Positions 41,101 through 56,100 of a stretch of 64,000 bases of DNA are shown here, one piece after another. Source of the DNA: Monarcha castaneiventris obscurior (Eukaryota > Chordata > Aves > Passeriformes > Monarchidae); NCBI GenBank assembly GCA_026261815.1, contig JAMPIT010000434.1, forward strand, positions 11,839,001-11,903,000, read 5' to 3'. The translations under genes and the position numbers were made by a program. The notes under the pieces are model-generated. The model was not told where the DNA came from. It searched no databases and saw only the letters and a program-made list of their open reading frames with translations. Numbering within the stretch: the first letter of the stretch is position 1; each line of letters begins with the position of its first letter.

Positions 41101-44100
41101 TCTGCTGTCACCCTAAGGATGAGCCACATATCCAGGGGCTCTCCACATTCCCAGGAAAGAGCCTGGACGTGCTGATCCCACCGAATCCCACCTCTCTCCG
41201 TGCCACATCTCCAAGGAGAGGCTCCATTTCACGATCCAGGCTGATATTTTTATTCCAGAACTTCAGTGGCTGCACATGGAATGGATTAACCCAGCAGGTA
41301 TTTCCTGCCTAGGCATGAAATTCCATCAGCGCTTTGAAACCATTCCAAGAAAAGCTGCGGATGACCCGCTGGCTCAGCCGCTCCTGAATTTAAATCCCGT
41401 TTGTGCCGCGCTCCGGGGTCGGAGCCAGGCTCTTCCCGGGTGAGGACGCTCCTGTGCTGCATCCCACAGGTCTCCCACGATCCCACTCCCACTGAGGAAT
41501 ATCCTGTGCTTCCTATTATTACGGATAAAATCCCGAATTCCCCCGTGGCCTCGTTCAGCTTTCCCACCTAAATATGCTCCGTGATTTTTCAGCTCCTCCG
41601 GGAATTCCTGCAGGTAAGATTCCCGCAAAGGAATGACCTTCCCGCTGCTGGTTTCCTTCAGGACAGCTCCATTCCAGTCGTAGGCTCCCACTGCTCCCAG
41701 CAGGATCCCGTCCTGTAGGAAAACAGGAGGGGTTTAACGGGATTTCTTCCCAAGTGGAGGTGATTCCATCCCTCCAATCCCATACAGACCAGGAAACCAT
41801 TCTTTCAAGCACTCCCGGAATGCTGGAGGGTTTTAAAAATGCTGGAATGACACTTCCACCCTATTCCTGTCTTTTCAGTGTGCTTTTCCTCCCCAGGAAA
41901 TTCCCAGGCACTTTTTCCATGGACATCCCAGCTCATCCTTCCCAAGAGGCTGTGGCATCGGGAGGAGCTGCTGCAGATCCAAAGGAATGCTCAGGTCTCC
42001 CAACACCTCCCCTTCCCATGGGATGATCCAGCAGCATTTCCTTATCCTCACGTTAATGATTTAATTCCATAATTAATCATGTATCCCAAATCCCGATCTC
42101 CCAGCTGGAGCGGGGTGTGAGAAACAGGACAAGGCAGGAGCAATAAAATCCCACATTTCCTCTCTTACTTCCACAACGTGGGATGAAAATCCAGTCTGGG
42201 ACATTTCCAGTCCAAAGGAGATCTCGTTCTTGTTGGTTCCTTGAAAAAAAAGAGGGAATTTGTGTTTAATGGAGTTTTGCTTCCCTGGAGGGGCTGAGCA
42301 GTGCCTGTGTGGGTTCCCATCCCCTTCCAGGGCAGGGACACCTTTCCCTATCCCAGGCTGATCCAACCCCCAGCCCCGTCCAGCCTGGCCTTGGACATTC
42401 CAGGGATCCAGGGGCAGCCCCAGCTTCTCTGGGAATTCCAGCCCAGCCCCTCACACACTCCCAGCTAGGAATTCCTTCCCAAGATCCATCTAAATCCCCC
42501 CTTTCCCAGTGGGAAGCCATTCCCTGTGTCCTGTCCCTCCATCCCTTGTCCCCAGTCCCTCTCCAGCTCTCCTGGAGCCCCTTTAGGCCCTGGAAGGGGC
42601 TCTGAGCTCTCCCTGGAGCCTTCCCTTCTCCAGGGGAACATTCCCAGCTCTCCCAGCCTGGCTCCAGAGGTGCTCCAGCCCTCGGAGCAGCTCCGTGGCC
42701 TCCTCTGGACTCGCTCCAGCATCTCCTGATGATCCCATTTCTCCCTAAATCCCCCCAGTTCCACAACAGGTCTGGGAGCTCTGCTGGGTGCAGCCCCTCC
42801 CCTTTCAGAGCTGCAAGATCACCAAAAATGGGGATTCGGAGGTTTCTCCCTCATCATTCCAACTGTGGGAATCTCCTCATCCAGGGCAACTTCCACAGGG
42901 AAGAGCCAGGCTGGACAGAGAAAACTGGGAAACTTGTGGGGAGTTTGTGAGCTGCTTTGAGCAAAAATGCCCCAAATCCAAGGTGTTTAATTCCCAGCGC
43001 GAGCCCTCCATCTTCTGTTCCAATTGTTCATTCCAGGCTGCATTTTTCCTCTGAAATTCGGATAAATTTAGTTTGGGAGACGGACAAAGTTGTCACAAGA
43101 GCTGACATTTAAGACAGAAATATTTCCTGATATTTCACTTCAGCCAATAAAACCGAAATCCCAACGTTATTCCATAATCTCCCCACGTCTGGCACCCCTG
43201 TGTGTGGGTTTTCCTGTTTATAACCCTGGAATTTTGATGGACGAGGAAGACACTGACACCCAAATTCCCCCCATACCAAATTTCCAAGGTTTTCTATAAA
43301 AAGGAAAATCAAAGCCACCAGAATTCCGGTGGCCGGAATGAGGTGTGTCCTTTGGAAAAGGGGATCTCTGCTCCCGCTACCCAAGGGATGCAACCACTCC
43401 AAATAAAGACATCTCCTCAAACCTGAAGATATTCCAAATGGGATTTTAGGCTCAGATATCGCAGAAGCCGCATCCAAATCGGGCAAACGAAGGATGGGCG
43501 GCACATTCCCAGCCTGGGATGTGCCGGGGAGGAGCATCCCTCACCTTCCAGGCTGAAAATCCTCTCTCCCAGGGCATCCACGATGTCCTTGAGCGCCGCC
43601 TCGTCGGTGACATTGAAGAAGTGTTTGTCGTCGGGGTCGCTGGCGATGAACTTGATCTCGTTCAGAAAGGCCTCGGGGTTGATTCCTCTCCTGTTGTAGT
43701 AACCCAAGACCTGGTCGGGAATAAAACGCACGGCTCAGGGGTTTTCATGGAATTAGAATTCCCAGGTGGTTTGGGTGGGAAAGGAGCTAAAAGCTCATCC
43801 CACTCTATCCCAGGGCCTTGGACAACTTCCAGGGATGAGGGATCAACAGCTTCTCTGGGCAGTTCTTCCATGATGGATAAAACCATCCCAAAGCCTTCTG
43901 GGGTGTCCACATGGGAGAAGCCCCATCCTTGGATCTGACCCCACTTTGTGGGAACAAACAAACAGAGGAACTGCTGCAATTCCTCCAGGCTGGACATTCC
44001 TTGTAGAATTTGGGGTCCTGCCTGTTCCTGGTCCCGGCACCTGCTCCGGCAGCCAAATCCCGAGCTGAGCATCCCAAAAGCAGCACCGGGCACGAGGAGC

Positions 44101-47100
44101 TCTTGGAATGCTCCAGGAGCAATGGGGATGGGCTGTCCTGGTGTTTCGGGATTCCTGGAGCACACGAGGAGCTCTTGGAATGCTCCAGGAGCAGTGGGGA
44201 AGGACAGCCACAAGGACCTCTTGGAATGCTCCAGGAGCAGTGGGGATGGACAGCCACAAGAAACTCTTGGAAAGCTCCAGGAGCAGCAGGGATGGGCTGT
44301 CCTGGTGTTTTCGGATCCCTGGACCACATGAGGAGCTCTTGGGATGCTCCAGGAGCAGCGGGGATGGACTGTCCTGGTGTTTTGGGATTCCTGGAGCACA
44401 CGAGGACCTCTTGGAAGGCTCCAGGAACAGTGGGGATGGACAGCCACAAGGAGCTCTTGGAATGCTCCAGGAGCAGTGGGGATGGGCTGTCCTGGCGTTT
44501 TGGGATTCCTGGAGCACACAAGGAGCTCTTGGAATGCTCCAGGAGCAGCGGGGATGGGCTGTCCTGGCGTTTTGGGATTCCTGGAGCACACAAGGAGCTC
44601 TTGGGATGCTCCAGGAGCAGCGGGGATGGGTTGTCCTGACGTTCTGGGATTCCTGGAGCACCACCAAGCTCTGCGGGAGTTCTCCCAGCAGCCGGAGGCG
44701 CCCTCACTCACCGCCACGGCGTATCGGGTGACGTTGTCCCTCTCGCTGTCCTCGATCACCTTCTCCAGGTCTGGGCTGTCGTGGGATTCTCCATCTGTGA
44801 TGACAATCATTACTCTCTTTGCCCCTTTCCGGCCACCTTTCCGAAACGCTTCCGAGCTGCAAGTGAAGAGATGCCCTGGGCTGCTCCGTGGGGGCTCCGC
44901 CGCCCCACCGAGCCCGCCCCGAGGGGTCTTCGGGGCCGCTGCCCCTTGGGGAGGTGCAGGAAGCCTTGGGAAATGCTTGTGGGTGTGGACGTTCCCGCTT
45001 TTTTGCAGGAAAGAGGCCGTAATTCAGCAAAATGGGACAAGGGGATGGAGCTGGAGTTGGCCAGTGGAGGTTTGGCCGTGGCCTGTGGGCTCTTTCCCCG
45101 TGAGGGAAAACTTCTTCACCCAATTGTCCAAAATCCCACTACTGTGACACAACATGGAGGCAAATTCCAGCATATTTATGGAAAAGGGACATTGAGCAGG
45201 GTCGGGGGACTCTGTGTGACACAAATCATTCAGGACCTTGCTCGGGTCCAGTCAGGACCCATCTAAACTTTCCCAAGCTGCCCAGGGCAGGGCTGGAATC
45301 CCCATTCCTGCAGGGATTTAAAAACCACATGGATGTGGCACTTGGGGGAGATGGGCAGTGGTGGCCTTGGCGGTGCTGCAGTCCATCTCAGACCTCTTTT
45401 CCAAACTAAATGATTCCATGATCTGCAGCGGGAATATTGGTTGGGATGAAGGAAAAGTGCAGGAGCAGGGATTTGGCCCTGGAAAGGGAGGAGATGGAGC
45501 TGGATCTGTCCTGAGTTCCCGGGGACCCTGCAGGGATTTCCAGGAGAGCTCCAGCGCCTGGGGCAGAATCTGGGGGCTGGGAGCTCATCCCTGAGGGCTT
45601 CCAGGAAGAGGACACAATTCCAGAGTCCGCTCCAGACACAAACCGAGGACGGAGAACTTCAGGAAGCACCATTTGCAAAGCTTCCCTCAAACAGAATTTT
45701 TCACCGACCTTGGTGGTTCCCCCGTTTTTAAGCAGCCAGGAAAACAAACGGAGAGGGAAAGGGCGGGGAAAAAAAAGGGGATTTGAAGGTTTTCCTGGGA
45801 ATAGGACCGGGAATGGGAGGGGTTTTACCGAGCGAACTCGATGCCGTAGGCAGTCCTGGTCTCGGTGCCGCCCCGCTGCTCGATGTGGCTGGCGGCCGCC
45901 ACCACGTCCTTCACGGACCTGTAGTCGTTCAGATGGAACTCATGGACCACGTCCTCTCCGTACTGGACAACTCCCACCTGGGAATGATGGGAACGTCACC
46001 AAAAACGCCAGCGAAACCACGTCCTGTCCACGAGGGGCTTTGTCAACCACGGGAAGCACCAGCCACCGTTAAAATTCCATCCTTCATGGAATTCTCCTCC
46101 TGTTTTCCCTCCGCGGGATCGTTAATAATTCCCAATTTTATGGCTTTCCCACCTGCCCCGCTCCCAAGTTTTGGGGTGATCCAGATGTGTCCCAGTTTGG
46201 ACCCACAGCACCTCCAGGTGGGACCAAACTGGGTTATTTGGGAAAATTGTGGATATCCCTGCCCAAATTCCTGCCTAAATCCACACATGAGCTCTCGGAG
46301 CCAGAGGATGGAGAGCTCCTCACAGCTGCCCGTCTTTCTGGAGGGTTTCATCCTCCCTGTTCCCACTGGGATATGGGATTTGGGATGGGCTCCCTCCATG
46401 GCTCACTTAGGGACATTCCTGGCAACGTTTTCTCCACAGAATGAGTTAAAAATCCCAATATTTTGACAAATTCCAGCAGATTGACAGGAAAGGGGACGTT
46501 GGGAATGGCCCTGGGATGACATAAACGGTTCAGGGATTTACCTGGATCTGTCCGGGACCGATGTAAAACTTTTTCAGGATATTTATCAGGAAGTGCTGGA
46601 CTTCAACCCACGGATAAATGCTGTTGGATCCATCCAGGACGATGATGATGTCCATGTAGGTCTGGCACCCTGTGGAAAATCCAGGGATTTATTAAAAGGG
46701 GCAGGTTTATAGCTTCATTTCCAGCCAGCTACTTCCTCTTAGGATTTATCAGGAAAACAATCAGATTTCAATCATTTGGGAAAGAACTTTGGCCTCCAGC
46801 AAGGTGGGGAGAAGCCACAGGAATCCGCTCCTCTGAGAAAAGATGGGATCGCTTCCTAGGAATAACACCCAGTGGCATCATTTGGGATTCAGCTTTGGAA
46901 TTTGATCCCGTCTAATATCATTCCTCACTTCAAAGAGGAGCAGGACGCGGCTCCGTTCCTCCCGCAGAGCCGTTCCTGATCCCTGAGTCATTCCCAGCCC
47001 TGCCACGGAACGCAAGGCGGGCATTTCCTCCCTTCCCATGAAATCCTCGGCTCCGAGGCAGCCAAAAACCCCGGAGAGGACCCCAGGGCTCAGCTCGGCA

Positions 47101-50100
47101 GCCGGAGCAGGAAGGATGTCGGGAGCTGCCTTTTTCCAGTGCGGAAAATTGCTCAGGATCGTCTCAGTCTGCTGCTGTTTTATAACATTCCTTGGAAAAG
47201 TCATGGATGATCCTGGATTTCAGGGATTTATCAGCTGTTCTTTTATCCTCTAGGTTTTTATGGATTAAAGAATCCATGGATTGGAGTCACTCATGGATCA
47301 CTGGGATCCTCCGTGTGCCTCCATCTCCATCCCATCCCGGGAATCAGGGAGAGGAGCGGACCCTGCATCCCACTAAACAAACACTTCCTAAAACTCCCTA
47401 AAATCCCAAATATCCTTTGCATTAAGGGCTGGAACACAATGAGGGAAGTGACAGTGGAAATTTGGTGATGCCTTTACTGCCTTGATCCTGAAAATCCCAT
47501 TTTCCCAAGCCCCTCTTTATGCCCTGGGAATTTGGTGATGGGCTCTGCCTTTCCTGCCTCGATCCCCCCAAAATCCCATTTTTCCAAGACCATCTCTCTG
47601 CCCTGGGAGTTAACCAACGCCAGAGGAGCTGGGGAATCACATCCCATGGGATGAGGAGCTACCAGGAGCAGGACAGGCTTCCAGCAATCCTTCCCAGCTC
47701 CAGGAAAGCCAGGAAACTTCATTTAAGCCCTCCAGAATAAAATCCCAGCTCCAAATTCCCTAATTCCAAGGTATTTAACTCGCAGTCAATGAGGGCTTTG
47801 TTTTGTGCAGCCAGGCTCAGAATTCTTTCCCTCTTTACCCTCCTTAGCTGTGCTGATAAAATATTCTGGATGTTGGATTCCTGGCTTAAGAAGAAGAAGG
47901 TGTTTTTGTCTTCCCGAGGTGTCAGTCACCAGGAAAATCATTCCCAGATGTGTGGAACCCTTTGGAATCGCTCCCTCTGAGCACTGACAGCGCTTTGTGC
48001 TCTCCCTGGGATTGGGAACAGAGATTCCCTCTGATTCCAGATCAGAGCAGGGACTGGAGGTGGGATCAGAGCAGGGATTGGAGCTGGGATCGGAGCAGGG
48101 ATTGGAGCCGGGATCGGAATAGGGATTGGAGCCAGGATTGGAGCTGGGATTGGAGCCGCGACTGGAGCTGGGATTGGAGCTGGGATTGGAGTTGGGATCG
48201 GAGCCGGGATTGGAGCTGGGGTCAGAATAGGGATTGGAGCTGGGAGCGGAGCTGGGATTGGGGCTGGGATTGGAGCGGGGATCAGAGCTGGGATTGGAGC
48301 TGGGATCAGAATAGGGATCGGAGCTGGGATTGGGGCTGGGATTGGAGCTGGATGGGATTAGGGATTGGAACCGGGATTGGAGCGGGGATCAGCGCTGGGA
48401 TCGCAGCCGGGATCATGGGTCCTCACTCTGCAGAGCCGGAGCCACGGTCCTGGAGAAGCGGAAGTTGGAGTTGACTCGGGAGCACATTCCTGTGGTGTAG
48501 TAGGAGCTGCCACACTCGTGGGACCACAGGGGGCTGCAGGCCTGGCGGGGACGGAAAAAAGCAGGAATGGGATAAAATGATCCCTTCTCCATGGATGTGG
48601 AATGATGATCCCTTTTCCCCACGGAATGCGTGAGGCGGGGCATATAACAGGGAATCGTGGAATTATGGAACGGGTTGGGTTGGAATGGAGCTGGAAGGAC
48701 TCGTTCCAGCCCAGGCCAAACGTTCCAGAGGTCAGGTTGTTCCAAGAGTTGTCCGAGCTGGTGTTGGACACTTCCAGGGATGGAGATTCCACAGTCAATA
48801 AGTGAATAAAGGAACAAATGAATAATACTGTATAAATAAATAAATAAAATGATATAAAATGTGTATCTGTAATTCAGCGTATCACAGTCGTGTTCAATAC
48901 AATCGAATCTATTTATAAAATATTTGCCATCGATAAAATACATCGATAAAAGACGGTGATCGATCGATATCTGTGTGTTTGATCGATAAATGATACTCGT
49001 TTATCATCTATGGGGTGAAGGAGATCTTTATGATGTCACACATCTGGATATTGGTATGGAAAATGTGCATTATATGCACTTAGAGAAATGTAAATCAATT
49101 AAATTCATATAATGGAAATATAATAATAGAATCCTAAATTGTCCTGAGTTGGAAAGGACCTACCAGCATCAAAGTCCGATTTTTATTTTCATTTTTATTT
49201 ATTTTCTTTTCTTTTCCTTTTCTAATTTTTAATTTATTTTTATTTATTTTATTTTTATTTTCTATTTATTTGACTTTATTTTTTTATTTATTTGACTCTA
49301 TTTTAAATTTATTTTATTTCATTTTGCTTTATTTCCTTTCATTCAGTTTTTTACTTATTTTGCTTTATTTTATTTTAATTTTTATTTCATTTTGTTTCAT
49401 TTTACATTATTTTACTTTATTTCATTTTATTTCATTTTACTTCATTTTATTTCCTTTTACTTCATTTCTTTTATTTCATTTCCTTTCCTTTTACTTCATT
49501 TCACTTTATTTTTCATTTATTTTACTTTTTTACATCATTTTACTTTTATTTCATTTTATTATAACTTACTCCATTTTATTCGATTCCATCATTAAGTCCG
49601 TAGCGATCTCTCTCCATCCCACAGAGAGAAGCCTCTCACACCTCCGTGTCCTGCTGCGGATTCCCACATTCCCAGATTCCCACATTCCCAGATTCCCACA
49701 TGATTCCCGGATTCCCGCTGCTCACCAGGAAGCTGCTGTCCCGGGGGTTGGTGGCCAGGCTCAGGCCCAGGCGCATGTTGTCCTTGCGCTCCGAGACGTT
49801 GGACAGCGTCACCCGCCCTTGGGAGAGAGGGAGCCATCGGGAACAGCCCCCGGCACACCGGGAACGCTCTCCGCAGCCCCCGGAGCAGCGGTGCCGGAGG
49901 AGCCTCTGCCGGCGGAACTCCGGATTTTGGGGGATTTGGAAGTGGTTGGTGAGGTAAGAATTGGGTTTTTTCCTAGGTGAACAACTAAGGAAGGAAAAGT
50001 TTTTTGGGAATGAGGCTGGGAGAGGAGGAAATCCCTCGGAGGGCTCAGCACCTCATCCCATATTCCCGGGCCAGCAGCTGATCCATCCCTGCACATCCCT

Positions 50101-53100
50101 GTTTTTCCCACGGCGCAGCCCAGAAACCAGGAACGGCCCCCAGGGCAGCCCTGTCAATCCTAAATGTCCCCGAGCCATGTCCCAAATCCCTGATCCAACC
50201 ATTCCTCTGGAAAATGCAGCTCCCCGGGAGCCGGAGCTCCCCATTTGCTCTCTGCCTGGGAAGCAAAGTGGGAATCATGGAATGATTTGGGATGGAAGGA
50301 ACTTTCAAGCCCATCCCACCCCATCCCATGGGCAGGGATCTTCCACCATCCCAGGCTGCTCCAGCCTGGCCTTGGACACTTCCAAGGATCCAGGGGCAGC
50401 CACAGTTTCTCTGGGAATTCCATTCGTCCTTCCCCGTCCTCCCAGGGAGGAATTCCCTCCCGCTATCCCATCCAGCACGTGCAGGGATAATTTGGGATTT
50501 GGGAAGGGGCCGTACCCAGGTTGAGCCTGGTGCAGTTGCCGTGGCCGTCACTCGGCACCGGACACTTGTAGACGTCTCCCGTCTTCTGCTGCCCGTTGGA
50601 TTCGTACGGAGCTCCCACCACCAGCCTGCGGAAAACACGGATCCGTCAGCGCCCGGAGAACGGGAATCCCCCTGGGAAAAAGGATTCCTCAGCCCCAGTT
50701 CCCTGCTTGTGGTTGGGAATGGCAGCAGTGTGTCCCAACCTCAGTCGTCGTCCCAAGGACAACTTCTCCTTCCCTTCCCGCTGGAGCAGCAGAAAGCTGG
50801 GAATGTGAATCCCTGCCACCTGGAATTACGGAATTCGGGCCCATCCGCTGCAGGGAATGCATTCCTGGCAGGGAGGGAGGGAGGGCTCCGAACCCATCCG
50901 GAAGCACCGGGAGGAGCAGGGGACGAGCTCCAGGATGGCACCAAATCCCTTGGAATCAGCCCATGGATTGTCCCTTCTTCCAGCTGCCTGTGGAGGAGCC
51001 TTTCCATAGGATCATGGAATGGTTTGGGATGGAAGGGACCTTAAAGATCATCTCATCCCAACCCCTTCCATGGGCACCTCCCACTTCATTCCAAGAGCAT
51101 CTCCAGGACATGGATGTGGATGCAGGGATGCAACAGAACCAGAAGGAACAGCAAGGAGCTGTAGAGCACTTCCAGCAAATCCCACTGGGATCCACAAGGA
51201 ATTTTCCCCAGGAAAAGCCTGGAAAAGGGAATTTGCTCCAACCCGGAGCTGTTATGAACAGCCCTGAGCCGAACATTGGGATCTCCAGTGGTGGGTGAGG
51301 ATGTTGGGAAGGAATTTTCCTCAGGGAAACCTTGGAAAAGGGAATTCGCTCCAAGCTGGGGTTGTTCCAAACATTGGGATCTCCAGTGAAGGGAAGGAAT
51401 TTTCCCCAGGAAAACCCTGGAAAAGGGAATTCTCTCCAGGCTGGGGTTGTTCCGAACACCGGGAGCCGAACATTGGGATCTCCAGCAGACATCGGGAATT
51501 TCCCTGCTCTCCAAAACACAGGAGCTGCTAAATCCCATTCCCCCAGCAAGGATTCCGGCTTCCATCCGGGATATTTCTGGGACATCCCAACATTTTTCCC
51601 ACTTTTCCACGACCACCACACTTCAACCCAGCAACCCAAAGCAGGAAGAGCGCAGGACTGCAGGAATCCAACCCTTCCTTCCAGGCTATCCCAAAAATCC
51701 TCGGCACCACGAGCTGTTGGCAACTCCTGCTCCCAAAAGAAATGGGATTTTTTTTTTTTTTTGTCACTTCCCAAAAATCCTATGGATGCAACCGTCCGGG
51801 TCTGGATCTCCGGATAAACAGGAGCTCTTTTGTTCCACAGGGCCCTTCCCAGCAGCTGGAAAAGCCACCGGCACAGATGTTCCCGGTTAGACCGGGAATG
51901 GTCATCCCTTAAAAATGCTGCTCCTCCAAGGACAAACATCCCATTCTTTTATCCCAGCGCTCCCAAGCGGAATCGCTCACCCAAGGAAAAGCTCCTGAAT
52001 CCAAGGATTCTCATGGAAACGCTTCCTGTCTTACGGCTTGAGTGTTAACGTGGGGAGTCGTGATGGGAAAATCATTTCCAGCTGGAGCTGTCCTCGACAG
52101 CTTCCAGGAGCTCAGGGAAATCTGGGATTTTCGGGGAATTTCCTGGTTTTCCTGAGGCTCTCCCACACTGTCCATGTCCATGTGGATGTGGAGAGGAGGG
52201 AAAAGCTGGAAGATGGGGAAGGGGGATGGAAAAACCTTGAGGATGAGGAGGAGTAAAGGTGGAGGCACCTGGGAAAACGAGGAGCTCCTGGTGTAATTCC
52301 CAATTCCCAAAGAATTTCAGATGAATGGAATTCAAAGAACTTCCCGGAGCAGCTCCCCCTGGATGCCCCCACCCCAATCCTGCAGGAAATCCTCTTGGAG
52401 ACTTTTCCATTAATTGATATTCCCATATTAACATGATCACACCACCCACTCATAAATATTCCCAAAAACCCAGCGGATTTGAGGTCGGATCATCCCTTCG
52501 GATGACGAGGCAAACCCACCCTTTCCCCAATTCCGGGAGCTCCAAGGAAACCCAAACATTCCCAGCTTTTGCCATGAATCCCAAGGGGCTGTGGAGCTCC
52601 CGAAGCCGGAATTGTTGTCTCCCAAAAAACAATGGAATTGTTTTCCCTTTTTGGTTAACTGGGAATGATTCATCCGCCAGAGCTGGCAAATCCTCATGGA
52701 AACTTGGCAGTGCCGGAAAAGGCTTTTCCAGCTGCTTGAAAGGTGTTTTTAGGGATGCTGCTCCACTCTTCCTTTCCTTGGAAACTTGGGCTTGAAACCC
52801 TGGATTTTTCCTTAAAAAAAAATCTGGGATTTGGGATGGGTTATCCCAAACCACCCAGAATATCCAAATAACCCAAATCATCCCAATCCAGCTGGAGCAT
52901 CCTGCCATAAAAGGGAAACATTCCCGGCTTTTCCCAAGCTTTCCCCCTCCACACACCTTGGGATGATCCCAAATCTCCCTATTTTGCCCTGGATTTCCAA
53001 GAAGGAAAAAATGAGGTTTTGGAAGAAAATCAGAACCGAACAATTCCTGCCTCGCCTTCCTCTCCTTTCCCTGCTCCGGGCAAAACAAAAGGGGAATAAA

Positions 53101-56100
53101 CCAGGGATTAAGCGGGAAAAGCTGAGACTGCTCCGAGCTGCCTGAGGATGGATTCTTAACTTTCATCCCAAAAAAAAAAATAAGGAAAGGAAAAGCAGGA
53201 ATATTCCAGGAGCTCAAGCGAAGCCCAATGCTGGTCCTGATTCCCAGTTTTCTGTCCAGGCTGGGAATGGGATGGTTGTGTCCACGTCTGCAGGCTGGGA
53301 AAGGCTCAGATCCAGCAAAATCAGGGAATTATGGAATGGTTTGGGTGGGAAAGACCTCAAAGCTCATCCCAGTCCAGGCCCAGATCCTGGACATGAGCCC
53401 TGTCCTGATCCCTTCCTGATCCCGATCCCAATCCCTGTCCTGATCCTTATTCCTATCCTGATCCCAATCCCTATCCCTGTCCCTATCCCGATCCCTGTCT
53501 TGATCCCTGTCCCTATCTCTTCCCTGATCCCAATCCCTGTCCCGATCCCTATCCCGTCCACCCACCCATCCTTGTCCCAATCTCTTTCCCAATCCCTGTC
53601 CCAATCCCTTTCCCAATCCCAATTCCTGGCCCAATCCCTTTCCTGATCCCTGTCCTGATCCCAATCCCTGTCCTAATCCCATTCCCTTTCCCAATCCCAA
53701 TCCCTGTCCCAAACCCAATCCCTGGCTTGATCCCTGCCCTGATTCCTTTCCCAATCCGTCCCAGTCCCTGTCTCAATCCCTGACCCTTTCCTGATCCCAG
53801 TCCCTGTCCCAATCCCTGTCCCGATCCCTTTCCTGATCCCTATCCCTTTCCCAATCCTGATCCCAATCCCTGTCCTGATCCCGATCCCCTCCTGCCGTTC
53901 CCATACCCCCAATCCCCCGGATCACCCCTGGCTGTTGTTTTTCCAAGGCTTCCCAGTGTTTTCCCCACTTTCCTTGGAAAAACAAAACCTAAACGCTCCC
54001 AGCCTTTTCCAGCCACTCTGCATCCAGCCAGGAATGGTTATTCCAATTTCCCAGGATACAGGTGCAGCTCCAGCAGTGACAAATCCATGAAAAGAGTGGG
54101 TTCTGGGAGCAAAGCCAGCCTGAGGAACTCTGGAATACTGTGGGCAGCAGGAATGCCACATTCCCGTTTTTCCTGGCATCATTTTTCCCTGTTTTTCAGG
54201 ATGTTAAGGAGGTGTTTATAGGCGAGGCCTGTCTGTGACTCTTGGATCAGCCAGAATTTTCCATGGAGCCGTTCGGGATCCGCACGTATCCATAGGGTCT
54301 TGTGGGATCTCCCGCTTCCCTCTGGAGATTCCCAAGAAAACGGTGATTCCAGTTTTCTCCCGGTGACTCTTCCCAGTTTTCCATTTCCATCCCGAACAAT
54401 CCCTTCCCCCTTGGAAGCACCGTTGATTCCCAGATTTGTTGCCACCCCATCCCTGGAATGTTGAATTCCAGCTCGGAGCCACCTCTGGAAGTGGGGCTGG
54501 AACGAGCCAAAGCAATCCAGGATTTTCTTGAAAATGAAGCCAAAAAGAGGGAAAATCCCCCCAAAAAAGCAGGGATAGGGTGGGATCCTGCATCCAGGGC
54601 TGGGAGGGAGAGCCGGAAGCAGACACTATGGAATTCTCTGCACTTCCTACCCTTCCACCCAAATATTCCGAGCGCTCGGGCGGCGGCCAAGCCACGGAGA
54701 ATTCCAGCCAAGAAAACCCTGGCAGGAGCCGGGAACGGCAAAAATCCCTGGAAGTGTTTTTCCAGATCAGCACAATTCTGGCTTTCAATCCAGCCCGAGG
54801 ATTTTTCCTTCTTTTTTTTCCATCTTTTTTTTTTCCCCCTCCGGCCAGGCTCTGACTGGGAATGCCGCATCTGTGCCCGGAGCAGCCGCGGGAATGGGGC
54901 TCTGGGCAGGATTCCAGCAGCATCCCAAAAAATCTGGGAATGGGGTTCTGGGTGTCCCTCGCCACAATTCCCTGGAAAAGGAGCTTTGGGGTCAGAACTT
55001 CCCTTTGGGATAGGGAAAGAACTCCCCAGGAGCATCCCAAAAAATCTGGGAATGGGGCTCTGGGTGCTCGTCTCCAGGATTCCTTGGAAAGGGAGTTTTG
55101 GGGTCAGAACTTCCCGTTGGGATAGGGAAAGCAGCTCCCCAGGAGCATCCAGCATCCCAAACCAATCCAGGAATGGGGCTCCGGGTGTCCCTCTCCAGGA
55201 TTCCTTGGAAAAGGTGCTCTGGGGTGCTCCCAGGGAGGAATTCTGGGGTCAGAACTTCCCTTTGGGATTGGGAAAGCAGCTCCCCAGGAGCATCCCAAAA
55301 CATCTGGGAATGCGGCTCCGGGTGCCCCTCTCCAGGATTGCACAGCTCCTGGAATGACAGGAAGCAACCCGGACAAATGCTTGGAAAGGGAGATAAAAAA
55401 TGAAGGGAATATTTTCCCCTTTTTCCCCACCCTGCTCTTGGATCTCTCGGAATATTTTTCCCCAAATTCCGGGAGATTCCAGGTTGTGTTGGCCACAAAC
55501 ATCCAGGAGCTCCATGGGAAGTGCTCCCATTCCCCTGGGAGCTTCCAGGTTTTTAGCGATACCAACCCGACATTTGTGGGAATTCTTTGCTCCTTTTTCC
55601 CAAATAAATCCATCCACAGCATCCAACCTGCCTGGATTTGGGATTCAACCTTAAATCCCCCCCAAATCCCGTCCTTCCTCCCAGGAATTCCCTCTCCTTA
55701 TCCCAAAATTCCTGCTGGGTTGTTTTATCCCAAACACAGCAACACAGGGAATTCCCGTTTTTCCCAAAAATCCACAGCTTGGACGCTGGGAATGCTCCAA
55801 TCCCATAATTCCAGGTCCCCCTTTCCCTGCCTGCTCTGGGAGCACTCCAGGCCCGGGAAGCTGCAATTCCACGGAGCTCCGGTGTTTTTTGGGATGAATT
55901 CCAGGCACCTGCCGTCATCTTTTCCATTCCCACTTCGACGAGGCACCTCCAGCTCCATGGAAAAGAGGGAAAAAAATTGGGAGGCCTGGAAACCCCTCAC
56001 TGCCCTGGAGAACGCCGGAGCAAAGTCAAATCCCACATGGAGGAGCTTTTCCAGCCTTAAAAATCCAAGTGGAATTTTTTTCCCCTCCCCCGGAGTTTAA

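Noticed and set aside
43662..45147. Open frames up to 382 codons on both strands
   Set aside because: Produced by the 72/45-bp minisatellite plus flanking ITGA11 exons 8 and 9 in intron read-through.
47950..48474. A WDWSWD-like repeat protein
   Set aside because: 12-bp minisatellite in intron 5; no start context, domain or splice support.
49270..49980. A Phe/Leu-rich membrane protein frame
   Set aside because: T-rich low-complexity DNA running into the antisense of ITGA11 exon 4.
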